Shown piece by piece: positions 1-9,985 of a stretch of 64,000 nt of DNA. This stretch comes from Triglochin maritima (lineage: Eukaryota > Streptophyta > Magnoliopsida > Alismatales > Juncaginaceae). The stretch covers positions 20,674,542 through 20,738,541 of the forward strand of contig OY821791.1 in NCBI GenBank assembly GCA_963682175.1. Direction: 5' to 3'. Position 1 is the stretch's first letter. The number at the start of each line of letters is the position of its first letter. Under the pieces are notes generated by a model. The model worked only from the letters and a program-made list of their open reading frames with translations. It did no database searches and was not told where the DNA came from. Made by a program: the position numbers and the translations under genes.

Positions 1-72
1 ATGAAATCGATCTTGTAAGTTTGTATTAATTTTTTTAAAATATATACAAACAAAGGGACACGAAAACCTACA
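1..72 (+). repeat. 3' end of a copia LTR (family of the 45.6-53.4 kb element)
   Basis: The first 72 bases are the reverse complement of the end of the LTRs at 45603-47697 and 51354-53420 (shared CATACATA/ATATATAC-type stretch and the terminal ..CGAAAACCTACA). The LTR therefore ends at base 72 in plus orientation and enters from outside the window. No primer-binding site follows, so this is a 3' LTR or a solo LTR, inserted in reverse gypsy LTR sequence. Confidence 0.7.
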
Positions 73-575
73 GAATAGTCCTCGTCAAAATAGTCCTCGT
101 GAATGTGTGGAGTTTCTCGGTTTGCTTATTGGTCATTTTGGTTTACGTCCGGGTCCTTCCCTCTTGTAGTTAACAAATGCCAAAGAGAGCAACTAAAGAT
201 TAACTGAAACTAAACTAAAGAGTTAACAAAGAGGCTGGAATTTAGGAAGAAAAGCCCCAAAGGGTGGAGTGTGTGTACACATGAAATAAAGTGGGGAGGA
301 ATGCGTTCAAATAGGGCACAAGTGTAGGTTGTATTTTATGCATAGGAAGTACCTAATGGTTGTGGCAAGACCTATCATCCAAATCGCTACCATAGTTTCT
401 TATTAAGAACCTAACCACGCATGGGATGAACCTAAAGATTATGGCAGAAACCAAAAAATTAAGTAGTCTCTTTTATTCAAAGAAGCATACCCACATTCAT
501 CACATAAAATTATAGCATTCATTCCATTCTTCATGACATGTATAAATATCAACTCCACTCCCAAAGGGGGATGAA
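73..575 (-). repeat. Fragments of a gypsy LTR, reverse orientation
   Basis: Bases 95-177 match the reverse complement of the U3 part of the gypsy LTR family (compare 36000-36070 and 58350-58440). Bases about 180-575 match its 3' half (compare 57420-57810), including the CCCCAAAGGG block and the 'CTCCACTCCCAAAGGGGGATG' type segment. The TATA region between them is missing, so the LTR is internally deleted. A short direct duplication ATAGTCCTCGT lies at 76-106. Confidence 0.65.
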
Positions 576-1089
576 ACTACTCACCCGCAAGTGACCCACC
601 GCTGGGCAGGCAACGGTCTTCCAGATTGACACCCCAACTCGTAGCAAGCGACCTACAAGATTCCATCGTGTTGTTTGGAATGCCCATCCTGTTGCAAATG
701 ACAACATGCCTATCCTAGTCTTATCTTACGCCCAGCCTCTCTACATAGAGGTCTTTCTATCAGGCCCATCAACCCCTCAACATATGTGCCCAGATTCATT
801 GTATTAACCAGTATTCAAATGCATGCTATCAATTATAATAAACTCATCTATAGCGAACTAGTTAAGCTCAAGCCCAACGCAATGGGCATGAGAGAACACC
901 CTTCAAGGCTCTCAAGCATAATTAACATGAAAGTACCATGCAAAAATCAAGTAATAGGCAGCCAAGACATGGTATACAACAATTGCAATATGAACGCAAA
1001 CAAAGCACAACATAAACCCTACTGTCCAAGAGTCATGAAAATCATAGTCCTAATCATCACAATGTGAACTAACTTGCATGCACCTACAT
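576..1089. other. Unassigned intergenic stretch
   Basis: I recognise no element, long ORF or repeat in common with the rest of the window here. A 93-codon open frame exists on the plus strand but has no recognisable motif and a composition typical of chance frames. Confidence 0.4.
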
Positions 1090-1543
1090 TGATTGAAATT
1101 AAGTTTAACTGCAAGTGCACGGCCTTCGGTGAAGATAGGGCAAGTATGGGTCGATCCACAGGGAGGTGTGTCGACTCTAGTTCTTCAGAAATCAAGTGAA
1201 AAATAAAGGGGAGAAGAAGTTGATTAAACTACACTAAGTTATACTAAACTAACAAGCAACAAGCAAAGAAGACGAAAGCGAGACAAATTGAAACAAACTA
1301 AACTAAGAAGACAAATCAAGATGGGGATCAGGAAGAAAAGCCCCCAAGGGGTGGAATGTGTGTAAACATGAAATAAAGTGGTGGGGAATGCATTCAATAG
1401 GTTGGGTTTGTATACATAGGATGTACCTAATGGTTGTGGCAAGACCTATCATCCAACTCGCTAACCTAGTGGATTTGCATGAGCATAAACAAGTTTGTTT
1501 TTAAGAACCTAAACAATCGTGGGAAGTATCTAATGATTAGAGA
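1090..1543 (-). repeat. 3' part of a gypsy LTR, reverse orientation
   Basis: It starts with TGATTGAAATTAAG.. followed by GCAAGTGCACGG and the GTCGATCCACAGGGAGG block that marks the 3' end of this gypsy LTR family (compare 34797-34880, reverse). The terminal TGATTGA is the inverted counterpart of the family's 5' end. The fragment stops abruptly at about 1543, where copia gag coding sequence begins. Confidence 0.75.
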
Positions 1544-2020
1544 CCGGAGAAATTTTTGAGTCATCTCTCCTTCATTAAGTTTTCTTCCAAGAACACAAAG
1601 ATAATTAATAATATCGGTGAAACGAGTGTTCATTTCGCTTATTTCACCAATTTGCATAGAAAAAATCTCATATTTATGCATGAGGAGACTAATGCGAGTT
1701 TCCTTAGTTTTACTATCTCCCTCATGATGCATTTCAAGTCTATGCAAAATCTCATAAGCACTTTCACAAACCCTAATCCTATTGTATTCTCCCTCATTAA
1801 GGTCACAATAAAGAATATTCATTATCTTAGAATTCATCTCAATCTCTTTAATTTTGGCACTAGACAAGGAGGCTAAATCATCTTCATTTGGGTATTTGTA
1901 GGGATTTTGAAGGAAAATCCAGTACTTAAGGTCATTAGAAATTAGGAAAATTTTCATCATATTCTTCCAATAGTCATAATTAGACACATTAAGTAAAGGA
2001 GGCCTAGTGGTCTAGAGACC
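1544..2020 (-). pseudogene. gag: SIRE-like Ty1/copia gag fragment (N-terminal half)
   Basis: Read on the minus strand, this encodes the N-terminal part of a plant copia Gag of the DUF4219/UBN2 type. It aligns by eye with the gag at 8062-9577: RPPLLNVSNYDYWKNMM matches RPPLFDGTNYAYWTKHM, EGEYNRIRVCESAYEILHRLE matches EEQYNRINACDSAFEACHMLE, and KETRISLLMHKYE matches KETRIDSFMQKYE. No clean start codon is visible upstream of the RPPLL stretch. The frame ends at QKFLRSL, where it runs into reverse gypsy LTR sequence at about 1543, so the rest of gag and all of pol are missing. Family assignment is firm; the element is a dead 5' fragment together with the PBS and LTR to its right. Confidence 0.8.
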
Positions 2021-2085
2021 CCCTATATGATTAGATGTGGATGTCATGCTAAATATATGATTAAGTATGCAATTTAGCTCACAAA

Positions 2086-2097
2086 GCTCTGATACCA
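2086..2097 (-). promoter_or_regulatory. Primer-binding site, initiator tRNA-Met type
   Basis: On the minus strand this reads TGGTATCAGAGC, the classic Ty1/copia PBS complementary to the initiator methionine tRNA. It lies two bases inside the LTR end at 2100 and fixes the orientation of the element. Confidence 0.9.
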
Positions 2098-2099
2098 AA

Positions 2100-3395
2100 T
2101 GTAGGATCGTGTATGGCTTACTTCTAATCACTTTTAGGGTTAATTACCTACTTTCTTAACAATCAAACATGCACAGTGAAATTTAAAACAAAGCAAGCAA
2201 ATAAAGAAGAATATGCAAACCACACAATGGACTCGGAAGATTTTATAGAGGTTTGGCCTCCCGCCTACTTCCTCTCTTGCAAGCTCCGCTCGATCTCCTT
2301 CGAGCTCCACCTACGTCTTCAATATCAATCTCATTCCGGGCCGAGATTAAGCCTTTTACAACACAAGCTCCGCGAACAACCCTGACTAGCTTGATTTCTT
2401 CCTCTCACAACCCGAGAGGGAACACTTCGGGCTTTCACAGAAATCCTTGCTTCTTGTCCGTCAAATGGGTGGAACAATCACTCCCTAACTTGAGCACACC
2501 TCAAGTATGATATGGCTATGATCAAGGGTGTGGAATTTAGGCTTAGAGTGTAGGAATGTGGATTTCAAGGCTTGGGAGTTTCTCTCTAGTGTATGCAACA
2601 AATTGTAGTTAGAGAGTTGTCTAAACAAGGTTTGGGCAACAATATTTATAAGCTCTAAGTGCGTTATAGTCGTTGGGACAAGTACGGTATGTTGTGTCAG
2701 AAACACAAAATAGTGAAGTACAAGTCACAATTCAGGACAGAATCGGTCGACCGAATCTGGCATACCGGTCGACCGGTCGGTCACATCTGGCTATAACTCA
2801 AGTTAACTTAAGTTAAAAGTCAAACTAAATTGGGGACTGGTCGATCGTTATAGAGGTTTTGGTGTGGTAAAAGGTTAAACGGTTGAACTAAGGAAAATGT
2901 TTGTTCGACTGGACACTACCAGGCACTTTCGGTTTCAAGGAGAAAAGAGTTTCGGTTGACCGAGATCTAGGATACATTCGACTAGAAACTTCCAGAGTTT
3001 TCAGGGTGACCAAAGATTGTTTGATCGGTCGACCGCTAGGTAAATATCGGTCGACCGAAAGTGTGGTAAAATTGGGGTTTTGGGAAATCTGATCATTGTA
3101 GAATACAACAAATGTAACAGTCACTTGACACGTGTAGACGGTTGAACAAAAGGCTTGAAACCGTCGACCGGTTCAACACTTAGGCTAACTGTATTAACAG
3201 ACCCAATCGGTCGAACGAAGAACTCATTCTGGTCGACCGATCTGGCACTGTTAGACCAGGTTTGGTTTAAGTGTTTTCCGATCCAAGTTTGTGTGGTCTA
3301 TTGAAGTGGAATTGATGTCAAATTTTGTGTGTGACTTCAATAAGGAAATTAGTGAGTGTTTGAGTAGTTTTTAGCTGAAGTATGCTCAAGAACAC
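2100..3395 (-). repeat. SIRE-like copia 5' LTR, truncated at its 5' end
   Basis: On the minus strand the LTR ends ..CGATCCTACA immediately before the PBS. It is collinear with the complete LTR at 54623-56122 (shared 'CTCTCTTGCAAGCTCCGCTC', 'CACTTTCGG' and the AAGTAGTTTTTAGCT block). About 225 bases of its 5' end, including the TGTTGG terminus, are missing where the forward gypsy LTR starts at 3396. It carries paired CGGTCGACCG palindromes at 2744-3239. Confidence 0.8.
2744..3239. repeat. Paired CGGTCGACCG palindromes in copia LTR
   Basis: Palindromes start at 2744 and 2766, at 3026 and 3048, and (variants) at 3208 and 3230. All three pairs are 22 bp start to start. Additional decayed copies lie at about 2838 and 3161. 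The spacers differ in sequence. Confidence 0.85.
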
Positions 3396-4073
3396 TGATT
3401 GACATCATATCATGCATTTATTTGTGTCTTATATCCATCTTTCACCTAAATAATGCTATGTAACGAGTTTAATGTTTATGTTTCAGGAATAAGTAGGTTT
3501 GAGGAGAAGAGGAACAAAAATGACTCAAAAGCAATAAAAACGACTAAGTTGCAGGACTTATGGACTAAGATGCAAGAGAGTGGGACCCGAATGCAAAACA
3601 AAGGACCAATGAGCAAATGAAGAAACTCCACACCATCATGGAGACTATTTTGGCAATTCTATTCGGTCCGCAGCTCCAGTAACCGACTTCGATGCATCAA
3701 ACACAAGGAAAGACATCCAGAAAAGCCCACACGAAACAACAACCCGATCCAAACCTTGTAGACCGCCAATTGGCGGTACGGGTTTCTCCGGATCTGCTAA
3801 GATTTCGTTGGCTCGCGTATTAGAGTGTATTTGGTCTATTTCTGGTATATGTTTAGTCCCATACTGGGGATTGTCCCGGATAATCTTGTATTCATCTCTC
3901 GGTTGGTGGTCATCCTCTCTACTAGGAGTAAAAGCCTTGAAGCGAAAAGCCCTGGTGGAGAGAGGCTACCTATAATTGAGTGAGTAATAATAGATGTTTT
4001 CCTTTGGTTATGTTGTTTCTTTCCTAGTTTAATTTCCTTTCATATGTCTTGCATGCTTCTTTAGTTTTACGTC
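3396..4073 (+). repeat. Gypsy LTR, 5' part, truncated
   Basis: It starts TGATTGACATCATATCATGC, the 5' terminus of the gypsy LTR family seen at 20982, 32313, 41076 and 60796. It contains one copy of the 18-bp palindrome GACCGCCAATTGGCGGT at about 3762. The segment holding the TATA box in other copies is deleted (CCCGGATAATC jumps to a segment beyond it). Family similarity stops at about 4073. No PBS or coding region follows. Confidence 0.8.
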
Positions 4074-5514
4074 CTTTGCGGAAGCGGTAGACAGTATAAC
4101 TTTTCCGGTCGACCGTTTGCGCCCTGAACTGAATCCTGGTCCTAGTGATGTGTCAACTCTGTCCACAGAAACCTGTGTCCTCGCTTGGAGCGTTAGCCAG
4201 GGGGTGACGGTGGGTACATTGCACCTGCCTGCCCAGGGACCGCCGTGTGGAAGAGTGTGGATACTTGGAACGTGTCGCCTCTGCATTATAGAGGGTGACG
4301 TAGTTTATGATTTGACTCATGTTAGAGTAGCAGCCTAAGGGATTGTGGATCCCATTGCTTCAGCGGCAAGCAACTGTCGTTGAGTGAAGTGACTACCGGC
4401 CTGGATGGTTACGGAGGCCACTGCCCTACTTTTATAACGGCGGAGTTGGTGTCTTCACGTGGAGCTCGATGACCCCGCACACTTCAGTTCGGATCTGTCG
4501 ATTGTCTGGCCTTTGTGTGGCGGATATGTTTGACTGGCCTTGATAGGCAGTGATTGCACGTGCCCGTGCGGCCTGTGTGGCGGCGGGAGGGCCCTCTGCG
4601 GCCTGTGTGGTGACATGGAGGATCATGCGTTGCCTGTGTGGTAGCGGTGATGGACTGCCGATGATGATTTCCGGTAGGTAGCTCGATTGGGCACCTATCG
4701 AGTTAGATACCATGCGACCTATGTGGCTCCAGTGATGGACCGACCTGAGCGACGACTCTGTTGGTGTGGTGGTGAACCACGATGTTTTCAGATCTGATTC
4801 TACCTGCGTGGAAGTGTGAACACCTCCGCCTTGATCCCTTGGCTTGTGTAGTCGTACGTGGGAATGTGTTGTGTACTGTCCGCTAGACCGTATGTGCCTA
4901 CGGTAGGTCTCTACGGAGACCCGATGTTCGGCCCGTGCGGCCTGTGTGGCGGCAGGGAGGATCGTCCGAGGTCTGTGTGGCGGCGACGATGTGGTGGACC
5001 GTGCGTCCTGTGCGGCGGCGGCATTGTTGTGAACCGTGCTACCTGTGTGGCGACGGTGATGTTGCGGACCATTGGGCCTGTGTGGCAGCAGTGGCGATTG
5101 TAGACCGTGGGGCTGTGTGGCAGCGGGAACGATTGCCGGACGGATGTCCGGTTTTGCCCTTGTGGGAATGTTGTTTACTGCTTTGTATTCGTGCCATGTT
5201 ATACTAGTATGATAGGGCATATAGGTAAGCTTGTCATACGGGGTTTCCTTATGGAAACTCAGGCATTGTTGTTATGTTTATTTTCCAGACCGCGTTAGGT
5301 TCCGACGGGTGGTGACCGAGGGAGATTGCACTTTGGGACTGGATCCTATTGTCTGCCTATTATAGGTTTGTCGTGATTACATGTATTATGTATTTGAATT
5401 CTGATGTAATCACTCTTTTGACAAACTCGTATGTAATATGGTGCACCAGATATGTTTGGGTATTTCTTTGAGTAATGTCCCCACTCTTGATGGTTTTATC
5501 CTTGTGCTTCCTTT
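4074..5514. other. GC-rich unclassified block with minisatellite
   Basis: This block differs from its AT-rich surroundings. It begins with a single CGGTCGACCG at 4109 and contains a degenerate GC-rich tandem repeat (best part 4936-5145). Its right part (5280-5510) resembles retrotransposon non-coding sequence, but I cannot place it in a family. Open frames of 60-260 codons on both strands come from the repeat composition and show no domain. Confidence 0.5.
4936..5145 (+). repeat. Degenerate 36-bp minisatellite
   Basis: Successive units begin GACCGTGCG.., AACCGTGCT.., GACCATTGG.., GACCGTGGG.. and share CCTGTGTGGCGGC; unit length is about 35-36 bp. More diverged units extend left to about 4560. 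Since 36 is a multiple of three, frames stay open across it and give spurious Cys/Trp-rich ORFs. Confidence 0.7.
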
Positions 5515-6229
5515 GATGGAGATCCTGAAGGTGGTGAAGATGTTTCACGTGGGCTGGCACAAAAAGGTGCCTGATCTTGTGATCCCGTGGCCTTTGAGCC
5601 ACATCCTTACGATCTCGTGGCCTTTGAGCCGCATCCTTTGGATCACGTGGCTCTTGAGAGACAAGATACCTTTTTTATGGCCTCTGGGCCACATGCTCTT
5701 CATTCTGTATCTGCTGAGGACCCCATGTGGGTTAAGAATCAACCACTAGATACCCTTAATTTCAAACAACCAGACATAGGTTCACCTCTCATTCATGCCT
5801 CCTATCTCGCTAACTCTCAAGAGGCATCAAACGATCGCAATGCTTATAAGGGTGTCAGGTGGTCAAGCAATTCTGTTTTGTATGTTGCGGGCCCATGCAG
5901 GTGCATTTCTGGCTCGAGAAATGGCGGCTTCCCATTTGATGTCCCTTGACATATGAAGATGGGATCCCATTGTTGTACATAGTAAAAAAAAAAAAAAAAA
6001 AAGAAAAGAACAAAACAAGAAGAAGACTCCTTCAGTGAGCATCAATTGTTGTGGGCTCCAACCCTCGAGTATTTGGGCCCATTTCTTTCACGTATTTGTA
6101 TCCCTTCTTTAGCATCTCAGAAGTTTTGAGGGAATTCGGGTTTGTGTCCATCACTATAACCATTAACTTCCTGTTGCGCTTCATATTGGTGAGATCTTCC
6201 TTTTTTCATGCATAAATCGATGTAGTATC
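5515..6229 (+). repeat. Gypsy tail copy (pol-deleted derivative)
   Basis: It is collinear over its whole length with 39041-39760: GGTGAAGATGTTTCAC.., three 30-bp repeats GTGGCCTTTGAGCCACATCC (5585-5660), the CATATGAAGATGGGATCCC segment, a poly(A) tract at 5983-6001, and the block that encodes the antisense ORF. No gag or protease precedes it here. It ends where the copia LTR begins at 6230. Confidence 0.8.
6020..6195 (-). pseudogene. Antisense small ORF, copy 1 (frameshifted)
   Basis: The minus strand reads KEDLTNMKRNRKLMVIVMD.. TNPNSLKTSEMLKKGYKY and then, after a one-base deletion, the SRVGAH segment followed by a stop. It is the same small reading frame as at 39540-39730 (minus) and 53610-53800 (plus). 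No convincing family is recognised. Confidence 0.55.
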
Positions 6230-8009
6230 TGTTGGCTTTTTGGCTAATAATCGTTAATCCGTTTTGATAATTAATCAACATATCAATAAAAACATGTATC
6301 AATTAAAATATCATTGCTTGCATATACGTGTATTATCTAACATTTCAGGAATCAAGTTTGAGTTGAATTAAAGATGAAGATTGAAGCGTAGCTAGGTTTA
6401 AATTCCATGTATTTAGGTTACAAATATAACTTGGCACTTGAAATCTTTGATTCATTGCATTGCATAACACTTAGAATACCTATAGAAGTCTCACACTACA
6501 TTCCAACTATCCTAGACTTCAATAGGAAATCATCTAAACTCATTAGAATCGTAGAATATGAAATCTGCACTAAAACGGACGACCGGTAGAACCATTTGGT
6601 TCGAACGAATTTCAATAGACCTTCCCAGGAAACGTAATTTGTCCAAAACGGTTGACCCATATCCATTTACCGTTCGACCGTGACTTCTATCTGGTTTTCC
6701 TGTCTGAAATCGGTCGACCGGAATATACATTATGTTCGACCGTTTCTTCAATCCTCTTTCACTGTCGGAAATCGGTCGACCGAAACAATTGTTTGGTTCG
6801 ACCGTCTCACCTTGTCGTGTGATAGAAATTAGTTTATCCTTTACAAATCCTTCAGCCTATCAATTGTCGACACGTGTCCAGTTGGTGAGACCCTCCGTCG
6901 ACCGAAACTTCGTATCTGTTCGACCTATTGTATTTCCGTATTTGTATTAAATATGACCATTATGCTTGTCGTATACTCCAATGGTCGTATACACATTTTC
7001 TCAACTAACGATATTTTGGATTTGGTCTTCCGGTCGACCGAATGCTCCTTAACGGTTGACCGCGTCTTGATTCTTCCCTGACCCATTCTTACTGGGCATT
7101 TTCGGTCGAACCATCAACTCATTCTGTTCGACCGTTTACACTTGTTTTAATCCTGTCTAAAATCCAACTTGTCAACCGGTCGACCGAAACTCTACTCACG
7201 GTCGACCGATACTTATGTCTTTTCCAGATCCAGTCCTACTGTTCTTTTTCGGTCGAACCGGTATTCCAAACTATTGGACCCATCACTTGAGTTCTACCCA
7301 AATTGGATCGACCGTTAGCGTCTTCGCTCGACCGAACCTTGCACTGCTTAATTCCGGTCGACCGTGGTACACGATCCGGTTGACCGTTCGTCTCCAGAAA
7401 TGTGTCCTGTCACTTTCTGAATTGTGTTTTCTTGCACATCTTTTCACCATTTTAATCCCAACGGCTAGAACTAGTTTAGAGCTTATAATTAGAGCTGAGA
7501 ACAGTTATACAAGGTTACCAATCTTTCTCCAAGCTCAAAATGTCATTACTACTCTCAAGTTGCTCTAAACCCTTGTGCTCACATCTTCTCACTTGAAATC
7601 ACCATCCCTTGATTGCATCATTCATTTCATGTGCTCAAGATTAGTTGTTGAAGTATTAGTCTTCAACAGTTGTACAAAGCTTCCGGAGTGAAGCTCTTCT
7701 CGGATTGTGAGAAGGTGGTCCAAGCTAGGCGAGGGTGTTCACAAAGCTTGTGGTGTAAAGGCGTGATCTCGGCCCGCAATGGAGATCAGATTAGTGGAGG
7801 ACGCGATGTTGCTCGAGTAAGAGCAATTCGTAAGAGAGGACTAGCATCCGATGGTTGTATCCAAACCTTTATACATCCAGAGTTGTGGTTTGTTGTTCTC
7901 TCTTTAATATTTATTGTCTTATCATTTAATTTGGCATAGTTCCTTTAAAAACCTTAATTAGTCTATTCACCCCCCTTTAGACTAAGTTTAGGGGCTAGTA
8001 GATCCTACA
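6230..8009 (+). repeat. SIRE-like copia 5' LTR (complete)
   Basis: It begins TGTTGGCTTTTTGGC and ends GGGGCTAGTAGATCCTACA directly before a PBS. The start matches, by eye, the 5' end of the reverse LTR at 54623-56122 (TGTTGGATTTTGGCC..GTTTTGATGATTTAATCAAC). About 1780 bp is in the range of SIRE/Maximus LTRs. It contains the densest array of paired CGGTCGACCG palindromes in the window (6576-7386). No 3' LTR partner is left in the window. Confidence 0.8.
6576..7386. repeat. Array of paired CGGTCGACCG palindromes
   Basis: Paired 10-bp palindromes (exact or with one to three changes) start at 6576/6598, 6649/6671, 6711/6733, 6773/6795, 6895/6917, 7031/7053, 7103/7125, 7177/7199 and 7355/7377: nine pairs, each 22 bp start to start. 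One further pair (7305/7325) is 20 bp apart. Neighbouring pairs are mostly 62 or 72-74 bp apart. The 12-bp spacers (for example GAATATACATTA, AAACAATTGTTT, AATGCTCCTTAA) are not conserved. Confidence 0.9.
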
Positions 8010-8011
8010 TT

Positions 8012-8023
8012 TTGTATCAGAGC
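8012..8023 (+). promoter_or_regulatory. Primer-binding site, initiator tRNA-Met type
   Basis: TTGTATCAGAGC differs by one base from the copia PBS consensus TGGTATCAGAGC. It lies two bases after the LTR end. Confidence 0.85.
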
Positions 8024-8061
8024 CTTGTTAATTGCATTTAGACAAATTCACATTTGTAGCA

Positions 8062-9577
8062 ATGACCCAACAAAGAGAGAGATTTCACACCGGAAGACCT
8101 CCTTTGTTTGATGGAACAAACTATGCTTATTGGACGAAACATATGACCACGTTCATACAATCTTATGATGTTAAATTATGGGTGTTCTTTCAAATACCAT
8201 ATACACAAAACAAAGCATTACAACGTATGGTTGATGATGAATTAGCCATGATTCAAATGAATGCCAAACTCATGAACATAATGTGGTTTGACCGAAGAAC
8301 AATATAATAGAATTAATGCATGTGATTCCGCATTTGAAGCTTGCCATATGTTAGAAAGTCACTTTGAAGGACGATCATCCATTAAAGAAACTAGAATAGA
8401 TTCATTTATGCAAAAGTATGAAATGTTTGCTATCAAACCAAATGAATCCATTAGCGAGATGCATACTCTCTTTACTCTTATTACTAACTCTTTGAAGAAC
8501 CTTGGTAAGGTTGTGGTTGAAAGTGATAGGGTACGAAAGTTTCTTAGGTCCTTGACTTTGGATTGGGAGAAAAAGACTACGACAATTGAAGAAGCCAAAG
8601 ATCTCTCAAAATTGAAGATGGAGGATCTCATTGGAAGCCTCATGGCCTATGAGATTCAAATGAAAGAAAGAAGAGTGAAGGAGAAGGAACGGGAAGGATA
8701 TAGACGGAAACAAAAACAAATTGCTTTAAAAGCAACCTCTGATTCAGACGCAAACGAAGATGAGGACACCGATGAAGATGTTGCTTTCCAAACCCGCAAC
8801 CTGAAGAAGTTCCTCTCCAAGAGAAAATTTGCAAAAGGAAGAGGAGAATCCTCTCGGACATTAACTTGTTATGAGTGTAACAAAACTGCTCACATGAAGA
8901 AGGATTGCCCTTTGGTTAGGCCGAGGGATCGTGAACGAAGAGAAGAAAGGAAACATCCTCCTAGAAGAGAAAGAGATGAGAGACCAAGAAGAGATAGAGA
9001 TAAGAGGCCATCCCGAAAAGAAAAAGAAGAGAGGCCTAAAAGACGTGATGCTTACAAGAGATGGGATCGTCGAGAAAAGGATGGGAAAAAGGCTCTCAAT
9101 GCTACTTGGGATGACTCAAGTTCCTCAAAGGACTCCGACTCCGAATACTCCCAAGAAGAAGAAGCACACATGTGTTTCATGGCATCTAATATTGATTCTT
9201 ACTCGAGCCCTCCTCTATCACCAAAGATGAGTGATCAACCTCCCGTGGTGGAGATCGACGACGATGAGGTACCCCTAAACGAAACACCTCCTTATGATGA
9301 TTTGTTAGATTCTTTTCATGAACTTGCTGAACGTTATGAAATGATTTGTCATAAAAACAAATTAGCTAGAAAAGTAAATCTAAATCAATCTATAAAATGT
9401 GATATGCTATCCAAAGAAATTGAGACTCTAAATTATGGGATAACAATTCTGAAATCTACAAAAGATAATCATCTAAATGAAGATCTCATTGCCAAGAATA
9501 TGCAACTCACGAAAGATTTAGAAAAATTCACTTTAGGTAGAAAGATGCTTGACATGCTTCTTGGAACACAAACTTAA
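8062..9577 (+). pseudogene. gag: SIRE-like Ty1/copia Gag, one frameshift
   Basis: Gag is the structural protein that packages retrotransposon RNA into cytoplasmic virus-like particles. The start is taken at ATG 8062, which opens TQQRERFHTGRPPLFDGTNY as in related Gags. The N-terminal DUF4219/UBN2 region runs to about 8690, with a frameshift near 8290 where MNIMWFD continues as TEEQYNRI in the next frame. A CCHC zinc knuckle (CYECNKTAHMKKDC; C-x2-C-x4-H-x4-C) lies at 8868-8909. It is followed by a strongly basic Arg/Glu/Lys-rich stretch, an acidic Ser-rich stretch and a probable coiled coil near the C-terminus (about 9290-9550). Basic extension plus coiled coil are usual in the SIRE lineage. 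Stop at 9577. Apart from the frameshift the frame is well kept. Confidence 0.85.
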
Positions 9578-9639
9578 TCTCTAACAAAACACGATCTAGG
9601 CTACAAGGGAGGTAAACAAAAGAAACCTACTTCCTACTT

Positions 9640-9985
9640 TGTTAAAATGAATAACTCTCTTGTTAAGAAAACCAATTATTTAAATGTTTGGGTACCTAAG
9701 ACTACTCAAGTTTGGGTACAAAAAGCTAACCCTCAAGGACCCAAACAAATTTGGGTACCAAAGTCTTCACTTGTTTCTTGGCTTGTAGATAAAAGCAAGG
9801 AGAAAGTGGAAGTAGATTCTCGATAAGGGGTGCTCAAGGCACATGATGGGAGACTCCCAAGTTCTATCAAACTTAAAGCCTAAGAAGGGAGGAACCGTCA
9901 CATTTAGAGATAAATGACACATTGTCGGCATTGGCAATGTTGGTAATTCTACTACTCCCAATATTGAAAAAGTTTTATTAGTAGA
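9640..9985 (+). pseudogene. Copia aspartic protease region, broken
   Basis: The stretch reads WVPK..WVQK..WVPKSSL (the tryptophan-rich repeats that precede protease in SIRE-type elements) and then a disrupted catalytic region. The GATTCT codons (DS) are separated by a frameshift and a TAA from GCSRHMMGD, the end of the usual D-S-G-C-S-x-H-M motif. Further stops follow before the frame recovers near 9985. The protease, which cuts Gag-Pol, cannot be produced from this copy. Confidence 0.7.

Noticed and set aside
786..1067. 93-codon ORF in the unassigned region
   Set aside because: No motif, no similar copy in the window, and chance frames of this length are common here.
4858..5207. Cys-rich ORFs with CGLCGG / CVLCGG pairs resembling zinc fingers
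   Set aside because: They are produced by the 36-bp minisatellite; several overlapping frames are open and the spacing does not fit a known finger.
6576..7386. CRISPR-like array
   Set aside because: Repeats are only 10 bp, palindromic and variable, spacers are 12 bp, and the array lies inside a plant copia LTR.
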